Below, one piece after another: positions 23,690-35,585 of a stretch of DNA of 64,000 bases (position 1 is its first letter; every line of letters begins with the position of its first letter). The position numbers and the translations under genes were made by a program. The DNA comes from Kryptolebias marmoratus (taxonomy: Eukaryota > Chordata > Actinopteri > Cyprinodontiformes > Rivulidae), in the NCBI RefSeq assembly GCF_001649575.2, contig NC_051445.1, positions 7,710,408 through 7,774,407 on the forward strand, in the 5' to 3' direction. Under the pieces are notes generated by a model. That model did no database searches. It worked only from the letters and a program-made list of their open reading frames with translations, and had not been told where the DNA came from.

Positions 23690-24062
23690 GGTAGATGAAT
23701 CTAACAAGGTTGAGTCGAGTCCTCTGGACGGGTTCTCCTGTGTGGAAACGTTTCATCTTTTATCCCAAAGACTTCTCCAGTGTGAGGAACTGTGAGCAAA
23801 CTGTTTTATAAGCAGCACCTTCACATAGTGAATCAACCAGTTGCTAGAAATACCAGCATTGTATGAGGGTGACAGTTGGATATGGGGGTTTCCATCCCTT
23901 TTTAACAATAGACAGGTTCTCCTCACAAAGATGGCTTCATTTACTCCTTTCTTGAATGAATGTTCCTCTCTATCAAGGATGTGCACAGCATCCCTGAAAG
24001 AGTGGCCTCTGGCCTGCAGATGAGAGTAAACCACAGAGTCCTGGCCTGATGATGAAACTCTT
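23690..24062 (-). mobile_element. Penelope-like element relic, C-terminal endonuclease segment and 3' end
   Basis: Minus-strand ORF 23753-24034 contains VYSHLQARGHSF, VHILDREEHSFKKGVNEAIF and LSPSYNAG. This is the stretch found at the C-terminus of fish Penelope-like (Neptune-type) GIY-YIG endonucleases (HLK..GHSF..VHIL.RE..WFERGVKEAI..LS.TYNAVL). The GIY-YIG core and reverse transcriptase are absent. The trailing 'tgggataaaagatgaaacgtttcc' resembles the known 3' region. It is a 5'-truncated dead copy. Confidence 0.8.
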
Positions 24063-27000
24063 TCAAACTACACTATTTGATATAGATCAAGATAACCTTT
24101 TTATGTTTGATTTCATAGTTTGCAATGAGGACCTTTAAGTTGCTTTTAGCTTAGATTTTTGTAACATTTGGTTTCAAAAAGCCTTTTTTGACTTTGTTAA
24201 AGTAACTGAAGGACTGCACAGTTGAACAAAAATCTTTCAGGAACCTTTGGTTCAAGATATTTTCAAGGCTTTTTTTTACTTTTCCAATGAAAACATTCGT
24301 TAACATACTCTCAAAATTTAAAAAAATTGTTGAATCAATATAAAAAATATGGGAAAAAGTATAAATATATGGCACCTTTTATTGACAAATTAATTATAGT
24401 GCTTTTCATTAATATAACTGTGGGTCTGATTCAGTGTGACTGGGTTAGCCAAAAATAATTTTACTTTGCAAATGTTTTCATTTCACAAGTTTTCAGTCCA
24501 CATAAGTAAACACCAATTTGTCCAAACACTAATCATGTTGTAAAAAGAAGTACTTTGTATTTGTTACTTGTGCCAGTCTTGGTGACTAAATGAAAGCAGA
24601 TTAAACTGAAACGAAAATGATATGGGTTGTTCAACCAAACGACTCAAACTGAAAAGCCACATTATTAGTTGAGTCAACTCTAACAAGGTTTACCAAATTT
24701 GATGACGTTATTATAAAAGGTTTTAATGGCTGATAATGAAAAAACATATATATAGTAGATTAAAAAATTGTTCATTGTATATATTTTGTTTTCATTCTAC
24801 AAGTGATTTTTACAATCAACTAATATAATATATAATTAATAATATAATAATAATATCATTATTAATTATCCTATGTTCTCTTGTTTTTATTTTGGAGCTA
24901 TAAGGGCCAGATTGGCCACTTCAGCTTTATGTCTCAACACATTTTCTATCTGAAATGAACATGTTGATGGTTTATACCCAACATAAAATACAAAATAAAA
25001 CTTTTTAAAAATAATGTTGACATGTCTTTTATTTTTTAAAAAGAACCATAAAGTCTAAGAAAAACTTTAGAACCAAGTGCCCAACAAATACAGTTTCTCT
25101 TTTTCCAACATGAGTTGAAAATTATTAGCTTGAGAAAAACATGAAGCAAACTTGATGTCTATTTTTCCAACCAACCAGAGTTGGTTGTCTAGAAGAACTA
25201 GACAACATGAACTTAAGATGACATACAGTGATGTCTGTATAGCGTGGATTCAGAGAAGTTGGATATATTCAGTTGTCTACTGGAACGAGGCCTTAAAGTA
25301 GGGGATGTGTTGCCATGGGAGGAGGTTAGGGTTAAAGGTTAGTCTGTAAAATGCTTCACCAGTGTAATATTACAAACATGCTTTAATATTTGTGTACGTA
25401 TGTCTTTAGAAGAAGCAGAAGGATGGAGAGGTCACTAACTTGCCCTGAAGCTGCAGAGAGGATCTTTAAAGGCCAAGGTTAGAGGACGGATCGAGACCCT
25501 TCATCACTGGGGGTCCACACCAAGCTGACCAAAAAAATGCAGACCCTGTGGGATTAAAATATAACCTTTTATATAAACTTGTTTGTAAAACTCTCACTCC
25601 ATCATTCTCTTTGATTTCTGATATTCATTTATCATTTTTTATGTAAATTAACTCATCTTGAGGTCTATTTTGCATTATTATTTTCTGCTATTACATCACA
25701 TCAGTATAATTTGCTTAAATCATATTTTGTGTCTGCAATTCAAGTCAATTTGGGGTGCTGTTTTTTTTCAAACATGTGAAAGGAATTTTAAAAAGTAAAA
25801 CAAAGACGATGTATCAGACATACAAAGCTTCTACTAACCCCCATCGTCCTCCTCCACCCGCAGACACACACAACCTTCCATTCTGACTTTTGAGAATTCA
25901 GTGTTGCTTACCATCAGCACTTTGCTTTGGCTGTCAGCCGTTTCCCTGTGTTCTCCGTTGGCTGCCTCACACACGAGTGAGAACTCTTTCCTTTGTGTGA
26001 GTATTTGTGCGTTTCTCCACACTCATGCCGATACTCCACTGTTGGTGTGCACATCTGTGTGCAGAAGACCCGTTGAAGGGCTGAGCGTCAATCTGAAACT
26101 GTAAAGTTGGACAGTTTTAAAAAGACTCAAAGATGTGTCTTTCTTTGTCTTGAAATGAAAGATCCTACCTTCACTGCTCAGTCTTTTACAGATAAGTGAC
26201 ATAAGCTGACTCTGAGGTCAGCCACGCATTCAACTGCAGAGCAGTGGAAAGCTATTCTGGCCCACTCCAGTGGTGTTAAGCGCCTTTAAATCTCATTATC
26301 TCCCTCATCGGCATCTGCAATGCATTTTTCACCAAATGTCACATTATAATTTGTTCAAGTCTACACTTTTTTTTAAATAGAGATGAGTGTTGGAAATTCA
26401 ATGAACGGAGTTGCAGGAGGGAAAAAGTCAGGGTATGAGACAGACAGCGAAAGGACTTATGGGTGGGTTCCAGTCAGCTTGCCTGATTTGAGAACATTAC
26501 CTGTTTGTTTGTTTTTTCTTCCCTGCTTCTTGTCTGATCCCTGTTGCATTCTTAAACTTTCATCGATATCATCTGAATGCATCACACTGCCTTTTAAGTG
26601 TAAACTTTACTGTAAGTCTAAACATATATATTCTTATTCTGAAAAATATATATTATCCCCTTTAAATTGTTGTATATAAAGCAGATGGCATTAAACCTTA
26701 ATCAGAATAATAACTCATTAACCTCCTGTCAACATTTACTTAGAGTCCAAGCATGCTTGATGTGCAAGGTACCTTGTGATTTGTGTTAAAATAAAACAGG
26801 AAAAAAAAAACAAAACTGCATCTACTTTAAACGCCATGCACACCCACTCAGGTGATTTCAATTACCCTGACTGATTAGATCTTTGTTAGGTCAAAGCTGG
26901 TTGGATCTGTGGTGCAGAAAACTTCATGTGAAATAACTCTGTGTACCAATAGGATTGGGAAAGGCTTAAACTGTTCCGTCTCAACATGTCTAACAAAGGG

Positions 27001-27065
27001 AGATGGCTGTCAAACCCAGGTAAAGACGGAATCTTGGAATTTCAGTTAAAATTATGTGTTTTATA
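24063..27065. other. gene-free stretch; one possible small exon
   Basis: Very AT-rich at 24700-24880, with nested AT palindromes. No confident exon. A splice-acceptor-like site at 26379-26380 followed by an unusual open frame is discussed as a finding. Confidence 0.5.
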
Positions 27066-27081
27066 CACACACACACACACA

Positions 27082-27131
<50 letters not shown>

Positions 27132-27143
27132 TGTGTGTGTGTG
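27066..27143. repeat. (CA)n(TA)n(TG)n perfect palindrome
   Basis: A left arm of CA units ending ACC (27066-27083), a (TA)23 centre (27084-27129), and a right arm GG(TG)n (27130-27143). Positions 27070-27143 form a perfect 74-bp inverted repeat. Confidence 0.95.
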
Positions 27144-27706
27144 AATTAATTTGTTGGAACCCTTAAAGAGACTATTAATCTGTGCATTGTAGTCATGTTT
27201 CAAACTAAATGTTTGACCTTAATTACTATCACAAGTGCCATCAAGCTTTTTTTTTTGTATTAGGCATTCAGCCTATTTAAAGAGAACAAACATACTACTG
27301 ATTGGTAAATTGGTACTGTTGGTAACCACAAAAAGCAAAAGGCAAGAGCTGTCCAAGAAGCTAAGGAAGAAGATGACAGATATTCACGTTAAAGGTAAAG
27401 ATTACAGAACCATCTCCAAGCAGCTTCATGTTCCTGTGATCACAGTTGCCAAAATCTCTAACAAATATAAGGTTTATGGGACTACAGCAAACTTCCCAGG
27501 ATGTGGATGCAATAGGCAAATGCAACCCCAGGTTGATCAGAAATTGATACTGTGGATAGTAGAAAACGAGCAACGAAACCATCCAAAACCATTCGAATTG
27601 GACTTCAAGGTCAAGGTACATCAAAGGCACAGAAAAGTGGGTAAAGAAAATGGATAGTTGGGCTCCATGGAAGAAGACCCAGGAGGGCTCTGCTACTGGC
27701 AGAAAA

Positions 27707-27710
<4 letters not shown>
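27144..27710 (+). mobile_element. Tc1/mariner transposon relic
   Basis: It follows the palindrome with 'gaattaatttgttggaaccc', reminiscent of Tc1-family ends, and contains the N-terminal transposase fragment described separately. The 3' part is cut off by a CA microsatellite. The right terminal repeat is not seen. Confidence 0.7.
27334..27710 (+). pseudogene. Tc1-like transposase N-terminal fragment, frameshifted
   Basis: The open frame contains QELSKKLRKKMTDIHVKGKD, YRTISKQLHVPVITVAKI and NKYKVYGTTANFPGCG: the two helix-turn-helix DNA-binding units of Tc1 transposases (pattern: S.GY..ISK.L..P..TV..II.K....GT..N.PG.G). After a stop at 27653-27655, the shifted frame from 27660 gives GLHGRRPRRALLLAEKH, matching the Tc1 motif GLHGR.PRRKPLL. 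The DDE catalytic domain is absent. It is a dead element. Confidence 0.88.

Positions 27711-27735
<25 letters not shown>
27711..27735 (+). repeat. (AC)n microsatellite
   Basis: A perfect AC run that begins where the transposase similarity ends. Confidence 0.95.
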
Positions 27736-27737
<2 letters not shown>

Positions 27738-30700
27738 GAAAGGAAATTTATATAAATATAATTTCCCCTTGGTAAAGACTACACTACATCATGGTGTTGA
27801 ATGTTCTGCCTTATGTTGTGATCCAAATTAATAAGATGAAACATCATAGCAAGGTCCATTAAAAAAAGAAAAACATACCTTCACATACAAATTGTAGAGA
27901 AAGAGATGAAAAACTTTTATTTTTTTGCAGAAAATGCACTCACTTTTCACAACTTTTCTGATTTCTGATTATTATTTTTTGACTGTTTTGTTGGTCTTTG
28001 AAAAATCTTGTCTTCTTTCTCCCTCAATTTCTCAGATTGTCACCTTCTTCACTGATCTGCCCACCCCTTTTGCCCCCTTTTCCTGTCGTCCAATCTCCGT
28101 CTCCATGCTCTCACTCTTGTCGTCTGCCACTGTGGCACGCTCACACTCTGACAATGCAGGGCGCTGAATAATTGATGTGTGGACGTGAAAGTTTGATGCC
28201 TGGCTCGCAGGCAGATTGAACCTGCAGGCAGTTTGCCTTTGCCCATCAGCCAACTCCCTGCTCTCTGCACCACTCAACACACACATTTTTTTTTTCTTTT
28301 TACACTTACACACCTTGGCATACAGTACACACATCTCCCAAGGGATTTCCTCACTTCTCTGAAATTCACCAAAAAAAAAAAAAAAAACTTCTCAGATTTT
28401 TGCTGCAAGACTCTGCAACTGTTACACGCAAAAACTAACCAAGAATATGTTGCACAGTTACAAGCATTTGGCCTATCACCTTAAAGGAAGTCCACTGATA
28501 TAAGGCAACAAAATGCATAAACACATCATGTAGTAAAGCCTGTATACTGTCCATCACACTCTGAAAATGGTGCTAAAACTACTGTATGTGTTGATGCATG
28601 AAACAAAAGATTTTCTTGAAAGTGAAAAAGATGTTTGTTCCAAATTACTTAGTCACAAGAGCAACATATATTCATAGTATTATAGAATATAATATTAACC
28701 ATAATATATTATTCAAAGTGAATAAAAGTGATCTGGATTTATGAGTCATTTCCTTTGATATATTACTTTAACAGTTTTTCTTTAGCAAAAGCTAACCAGG
28801 AAATGTCTGATTAAATATTATCTTTATAAGAGTGGCTGCCAGTGATCTAGTTAGTGGTATATTTCATCAATTTGTTTATCACTGGCAGCTACATAAACCT
28901 CTGAGGAAATTGTGGCTATATGAGCTACAGTTTCACGACTTCCCTTCACTGAGAGGAAAGTTAAACTCAGGCCTTCAAAATAGTAAGATTTGTTGTTAAA
29001 CTCAAAATTATTTTAAGCATTTGTAATTATTCTTAACATGTAATTTGCACAAGACAGTTTTAGCACAGATGTTTGGGTCTATCAGGTTCACACCTTCCGC
29101 ATTACTTTTAAAAGCCCTAGGAATAATCACTACTTTTTTCATTAAGAGTTGATGTATTCACCAACATCCCACAGGCTGACCTTTCATTTCAACATGGAAT
29201 TGCATCTACTAATCATTAAAACTTTTAATAATTTCAACAGAAAAAAGACTTTTCTTTTTTCTTTCTGCAAAACACTTAAAAAAAATCAACATTAAACCTG
29301 ATTAATTTTTAAGAGGCAGTCAGTTGATTTATTTAGTTATAAAGATGATCAACCACAATCCAAAGTTCATTAATGGAGTTACTTCCTGAACTCTGAATGG
29401 CATTTCACTTCATTTTATTTTTTTGAGCATATAACATTGGATAGGCCCCACAAGCTTAAGGCATCAGGCAGAATAGGTGCAACACTCCATCTGCTGCTCT
29501 TCTTACTTTGATGTACCCATCCATCTGGAGCAGTTTAATCTGAAATAATCAGATCAAATTAATGCCACAGTGTCCATTCACTCCTTATGATATTCACACA
29601 AGTAAACTTAATCAGCAAAGATGGAGTGTAGCTCAAAATATACTTACTTATACTCAATCTTTATTCTGGTAGCAGTCATTGTTACCATTATTAGGTATAC
29701 TGAAGTATGAGATGGTCACTGTAGAAGACCTAAAGGTCACAATGTTGATGCAAGATATATAAAGATATGTATACTTGTGCGTGTGTGAGAGAACTGCTAA
29801 ATTGGTGATTGAAAAAAGTTGAAATTATCACTATCACTATCAGTTAGCCATAACAAAATAGTCATCAGATTATGGGGAAAGAGTTTTTTGTTTCATTTTC
29901 AACATCAAACAAGATGTATCAATTACACTTTGAAATAAAAATACAGTTCTGACTAATTTAGGTTAGTAAGAATCTAAGTTTGCATGTGTGTTATGTGCTT
30001 TCTCCTTCCTTTTCCACGTTTTTTAGTTTCCCTGTTAATTGCAAGCTTGTTCCATCCTTTCTGCTCTCCCCCTCCCTCTTCTTTTCGCTGCATGTGAATT
30101 TGGAGACATTAGGACCCTGCCTGCTGATTAATTCATGATATGACTTTTAATATCATTTACTAGGACATGGAAGTCTGCATTTCAAATAGGCCCACAGGCA
30201 CCTTTCTGCACCCGTGTGCATGTGTGTGTGCTTCAGTGAAAGGAACAAAAAATGCATCATGCAAACAACACAAATGCTTATCTGTGATTGCGTATACGTG
30301 CAAGGACATTCTGGCACATGCATGTGCAGTAACGTACAAGAAAAAATGTTTTGTCTCTGTGTCATGGATGAAATTGACAACTCATGTTAGTGATATCGTG
30401 TAGTCTTTTTTTTATTTCTGGTGAAGAGGTGGACCTCATGATGAGTGTCTGTAATAGGGTTGTGACTGAATTATTGGACAACTGTTGGCAATAGCGAGCA
30501 GTGGGCGCTGATACCAATCTGTTTATCAGCATAGGGTGTGGAGAGGAATGTGGGAGGAGGTGTCTAGTTTCTGTGGTGTGCAACTGTTCTGTTAGCCAAC
30601 GTTTGTGCCTGCTTTGTTAGAGTTCTCATTTGATTTGTTGCTATGCATTTGTTACTACATGTTTGACAGCTACAGTAGCAGAGCCACTGAGTGCGTCGTA

Positions 30701-33354
30701 GACAGCAGTCACAAAATGTATTCGTTCTATTCAGCCCACTGTATGTGGAAATGTGTTTTCCATCTCATTTATTTCAGATCTATATATTTTTCTCTTAGAC
30801 TTATACTTCCTCAAGTTATATATATAAAGTTATATATATATTTCCTTTTGGTTTAACTATACCTATTAGCAACTATAATTAAATGATGAAGAATAGGTGG
30901 GTGGATGGATTAGGAGGCAGACAGAGAAGGGGGCGGCTGGAAAGCGTGATTTAATTTGGTTATGATCTAATTTGCTTTGATTAAAAATGTATGCAAATCC
31001 CTCTTAGCATAAGGGATCAGTGAGGAAAGGCGACACCTCTCCTGGTTTTTCTCCCTCTCTCACTCCCACTGTTACCACCCTCCTCTTCCTCCTCTGCTTG
31101 CAGTGCTGCTTCTCCCTCGGTCTGTGGACACTAAAGGGAGATGTGTGAGTTGGAAAGCGTGATGTGTACATGTGTGCATGTGTTGTTGGAGGCGTGTTCT
31201 TTTTTTCGGGCGACGAGAAGAACCCATCACATTGGGTGTTATTACACCTCATATCTACGTATTTGTCCAGTGTCTGCTAAAGGTTGGAAGTGGGCTGTAG
31301 GTGCTTCTGTGAGATGGTGAGTGTGTTTGCATAGCCTGACCTCAACGGGGTAACTTTTCAGCGTGTTTTCATTCGTGTCTCCCAGACGTTGATTTTCCAC
31401 CTAACATGGAAGGTCACATTGCCAAACACCATCTAATCTTTTCATTCTTCTTTCCTGAAATCCAAGTTTTGTTGATCTTTTTGACTCTCCCCTGCATATC
31501 TGAAGATAGTTCAGGGTTTGCTTGAGTGCAAGGCCTGTTCGTTGTAAATGTTGTCATCTGCACCTGTCCAAGTGGGTCCTCTGTGTTCCTCTGCAGAAGG
31601 GTATAAGTATGAGCATGAGCAGGAGAAAGGAGAACAAAACTGACTCTTATTTTGAGGAAATTGTCATTACCCAATATAAATCATATGTGCACAGAATGAG
31701 ACTTGTGCTGGCACTGAGCCTTCCTACCTTGTATAAATATATAAGCCCTGGATGTGCTCTAATTTGTCTCCAGTCGATGTCAAGTTAACATCCTAAACAA
31801 TCCAACACAATTTGTAATCTCACTGACCAGCTAGCAATACACCTCACAATTTCTCTGAGGACAAAAACTAGCTAATAACAGCTATTTTTAGAGATATTTG
31901 ATTAGATTACAATAAACCTAAGCTCATTTGAGTTCATTATTTAAAATGACACATTATACTGAGAAATCTTTAATTAAAACAATCACATAAGAAAGCAAAA
32001 TGTTGTAATTTTAACTAAAAAAACTTCTGAATAAACTTTGAAGGGTGCCAGTGCAGCTCCTGCCCAAAACTACGACATAACCTTGTAGTAGTCTAATCTA
32101 ACAAAAAATGCTTACATTTTGACCCATATAAGAAGTGTAAAGAGAGCCAACGTCAAAAGAAATGTAAAGCTGGTAACCATGGTAACCACAGACCTGTGTC
32201 CCTCACTCCCTTACTGCCAAGTTAATGAAGGGCAGACAGAAATGCATATTTTCTCATGTATTGTTCACAGTTTTTGTTTTTTTTTCAAATTGTATCTCTG
32301 ATTTACGAGACATACGAGATTTTATTTTTTTTTAACAGATTAATAATAAAGGGCCTTCAACGCTAATAGATTGGCACCTTTAATAATGCAAACTCCAGGT
32401 CAACAACCTGAAAAGGAAATAGTTTGGGACAAAAAAAGTCCATCAACAGGACTTAGTGACAGGATCAACCTTGATATTCTTACTATAAAAGATATTCATC
32501 AGACAGCAAGTCAAATTGGGAAATGACAGCAGGATTTGCATTTCAGTTCTGGAAATCTGTCCCTTCCCTGCTCTAAGTGCTTCTGTATGCCCAACCAACA
32601 TTGCAAAGTGACTGGGCGACTCACATCGGACAGTGACTCACATTGGGTAATGACAAAAATACTGTGTGGGAAAATTTGCTGTTTTATCCACATTTGTTCA
32701 ATTCATCAGTCAGAGACCACAAGGACAAACACGATGTGTCAAAAACACCCAGTGAGAAATCAGTCAAACCTCCTTCTGAGCTGCTGCACTTTGATAGTTT
32801 CTTGGTATATTCACAGAAAGGTGGACAAATACGTCTGTTTAAACATTTAAATATAAACTATATATGATAGTTTTCCACACACAGACACAGAAACCTACCA
32901 AAAAGCCTTTAAACTCAGTTAGATGTATCCTTACTATGCGTCCAAGTTGTTGAGGCAACAAAAAACCTTCAAGATAACACAAGACCAAAACACATTATAC
33001 ATATGCACCTGCACAGAGTTTTTTTTTACCTGTGTTTGTGTGTTGGCTGTATGCATCTTATGTGTGTGTGTGTGTGTGTGTGTGTGTATTTATTATTCTA
33101 CTTCTGTGTAAGGTGCAGGCCATCTAGGTAACAGCCTCTATTTGCATGGGAGCTCGGAGAATTCATGTCACTCTCAGTTTCTTCCAGTCTCTGCACTCTC
33201 GCTCAGCCTGTCACCGCTGCCTCTCCAGGTTTACTGTAATGAACTCAGGTTTGCCTCTGTGCATCGCCTCCTCCTTTTTTCTCTTACTCCTCGCCTGACT
33301 ACAGCCAGCCAATCAGACGTGTAATTAGACTCACAGCCAACCATCATGTCCATT
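27736..33354. other. gene-free stretch
   Basis: No exon or recognised transposon. Unique blocks of higher complexity at 28130-28265 and 30460-30720 could be regulatory. A GT microsatellite lies at 33060-33088. ORFs are short and without known domains. Confidence 0.55.
33060..33088 (+). repeat. (TG)n microsatellite
   Basis: Perfect TG run. Confidence 0.95.
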
Positions 33355-33465
33355 TAGCTCCAGTCAGCCAGGCGAGTTAGCCAGTGAGTCAGCTAGCCAG
33401 CAGTCATGCCAAAAGAATAAGTGGTCAGTGTCACTGGACTAATTAGTCAGCTAAATAATCAGTAA
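33355..33465. repeat. degenerate CAGTCAGC-type minisatellite with an AP-1/MARE site
   Basis: Repeated variants of AGTCAGCCAG and AGCTAGCCAG. TGAGTCAGC at 33385-33393 is an AP-1/MAF-type consensus. Similar units recur at 35475-35585. Confidence 0.5.
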
Positions 33466-35034
33466 AGATGTGCACCAGCAGTACAACTGTTATATCAGTT
33501 AATCGTAACTAAAAAACTAGCTATACTGTAGTTTCAGTCTTCATGATGTGCTGTTTGAAGACTAGTTTCTTATTAATAGATACCACTGAGTTTCTGTTAC
33601 GCTTTTAGCAGTTTGGTGTCGGAATTGGAATAAAAAAATAAAAAAAAACTCCCAAAGGAAATGTTTAGATTTTTTCACTTTAAACAAAAGAGGAAGTGAT
33701 CTTTTGAGCCAGATATGGATCTTTCTTCTACTAACTTATAATATTTCTGCAACAGTTCAGACTGAAGAACTTCACTTTATTTTAATTACTTTTACTTTCA
33801 AATGCCAGCAAGAACTGGACAACATATGTGTAGCAATCTAAACCTATTTTTGTGTTGCAAACTAATAATTTATTATTTCCAAGCTTGGATGCGACAGTTG
33901 CGCTTTTTTGATAGCTGAAGCAGCAGAAGAATCAGCAAAATAACATGCAGCAAGATCGCAGCAAGAATTAAAACACAGAAGTAGTTGTACGTAGACCTGC
34001 AGCTTAAAATTGTACAGCAGTTTTGATAATCAAAATAATAAATATAAAATAGTGGCTGATAAACTTTTGTCATAACGGGAGATTGGATGCTCTTCTTTTA
34101 CAGTAAATTATTATGTTTTTCACGACTGAGCAGATATAAAGAAGTACAAGATAGCAGATACTTGCCATTTTAAGCTATTTATATTGAAAGCTATAAACTT
34201 GGTCTTCTAAAATAATTTCTTTTCAAGTTAAATAACTAGTTGGTAGTTGCAGCTTCATGTGTGCTTTTGCCATGAGAAGTCCTGCAGACCAAATCTTTAG
34301 GAGAATTCAGAGAAAAAGTGAAATAGACTTATTATTTGCACTAAAAAGCACATTTCCACCCAAGTAAAAACCTTTTTTTTTACCTTCCATTTTACCTTCA
34401 TACTTGACTGACTCTTGGCAGCTTCCTGAATTATGTTTCTATGGTGCTGATGTATTTATAAAACCATAACAGTTCTTTTTTAATTACTGTTAAGTCTAAA
34501 GATGTTTTTCAGAATAATTATTTATGAGAAAAAAAATTACCTTTGCCCAATGACATTTAATCATATATTAAACTTTAGTATTTTATGTTTCAATAGGTTT
34601 TTTTAAAAATGTATGACATTACTTTTTGTAATGTCATACGTTGCAACAACATATCTGAATTTTCCTGTTACTTAAACTTAATTTGAGCCTGAGAGGGTTA
34701 AATCAAATTTATATGTATATATATCTTTTTACTTTAATTCAATGCGCTGTAAGCTTTTCTTACAGTGAAATGAACCAGTTATTAGGCCTTCTTTGATTGT
34801 ATTATATTGTATGTAGGTGTATACAAAAAATAGAATGCTTGTCAAAGTTTTCAAAGATATTTTAAATGAGTATACCTGACCTGTAAAATCTGCCACTTTC
34901 ATTTTTTCCTCCAACCCTAAGGCGAGAGTGATCATTTCTGCGTGTTTGCATGTTTGTTTGTGTGTGTTAATTTTAGTTAGCTTAAACAAAGTATCTCCGT
35001 GGATCTGTGGACTCTTGGATGAACATTTTAGTCT
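33466..35034. other. gene-free AT-rich stretch
   Basis: Nothing recognised; homopolymer A and T runs are frequent. Confidence 0.6.
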
Positions 35035-35345
35035 CACCCCATTTCAAGATGTTCACTGCAGCTAACCAACCTTAGCCAACACAAAAATGGTTATAACTCA
35101 GCTAATTTTACAGCTATAGAGCTAAATTGTGTGTGGTAAAGTAGCTGAGAGTCATACTAAATATATTCTCTGAGTCAACACATTTTGCAAGATCTCATAA
35201 TTTAATTTCTCAGCTCTTCATGCAAAGGATTCAAACTGAAATCATCTTATGCTGAGAAGGGATGCTTATATTTCTGTCATACAAGGCCGTGGGTGGTATG
35301 CATCTCTTTCAGGAATGCCAGGCCTTTAATTAAAAAATATTTTAA
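35035..35345 (+). repeat. dispersed repeat family A, copy 5
   Basis: Landmarks 'ccatttcaagatg', 'aaaaatggttataactcag', 'atcatcttatgctgagaa', 'gtgggtggtatgcat', and the end 'caggaatgccaggcctttaat'. Confidence 0.8.
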
Positions 35346-35474
35346 ACAAAGGAGGATTTGTGGTGTTACATACTTGCCAATTTCCGATGTGCAGGTATTC
35401 CATTTGAAAGAATTTTGAAGTGTCATTAAACATCTCCTTAGTCTCATCCTGAGCCTGATGGAATACTTAAGCCA

Positions 35475-35585
35475 ATCTGTCAGTCAGTAAATCAGTGATT
35501 TCATTTACTGAGTCAGTTGGTCAGACCTTCAGTAAGTGAGCCATTCATGCAGTCAGTCAGTTAACTCAGCCAGTCAGCCATCCGG
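35475..35585. repeat. degenerate CAGTCAGT-type minisatellite with an AP-1 site
   Basis: Repeated CAGTCAGT and CAGCCAGT variants. TGAGTCA lies at 35509-35515. It resembles the tract at 33355-33465. Confidence 0.5.
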
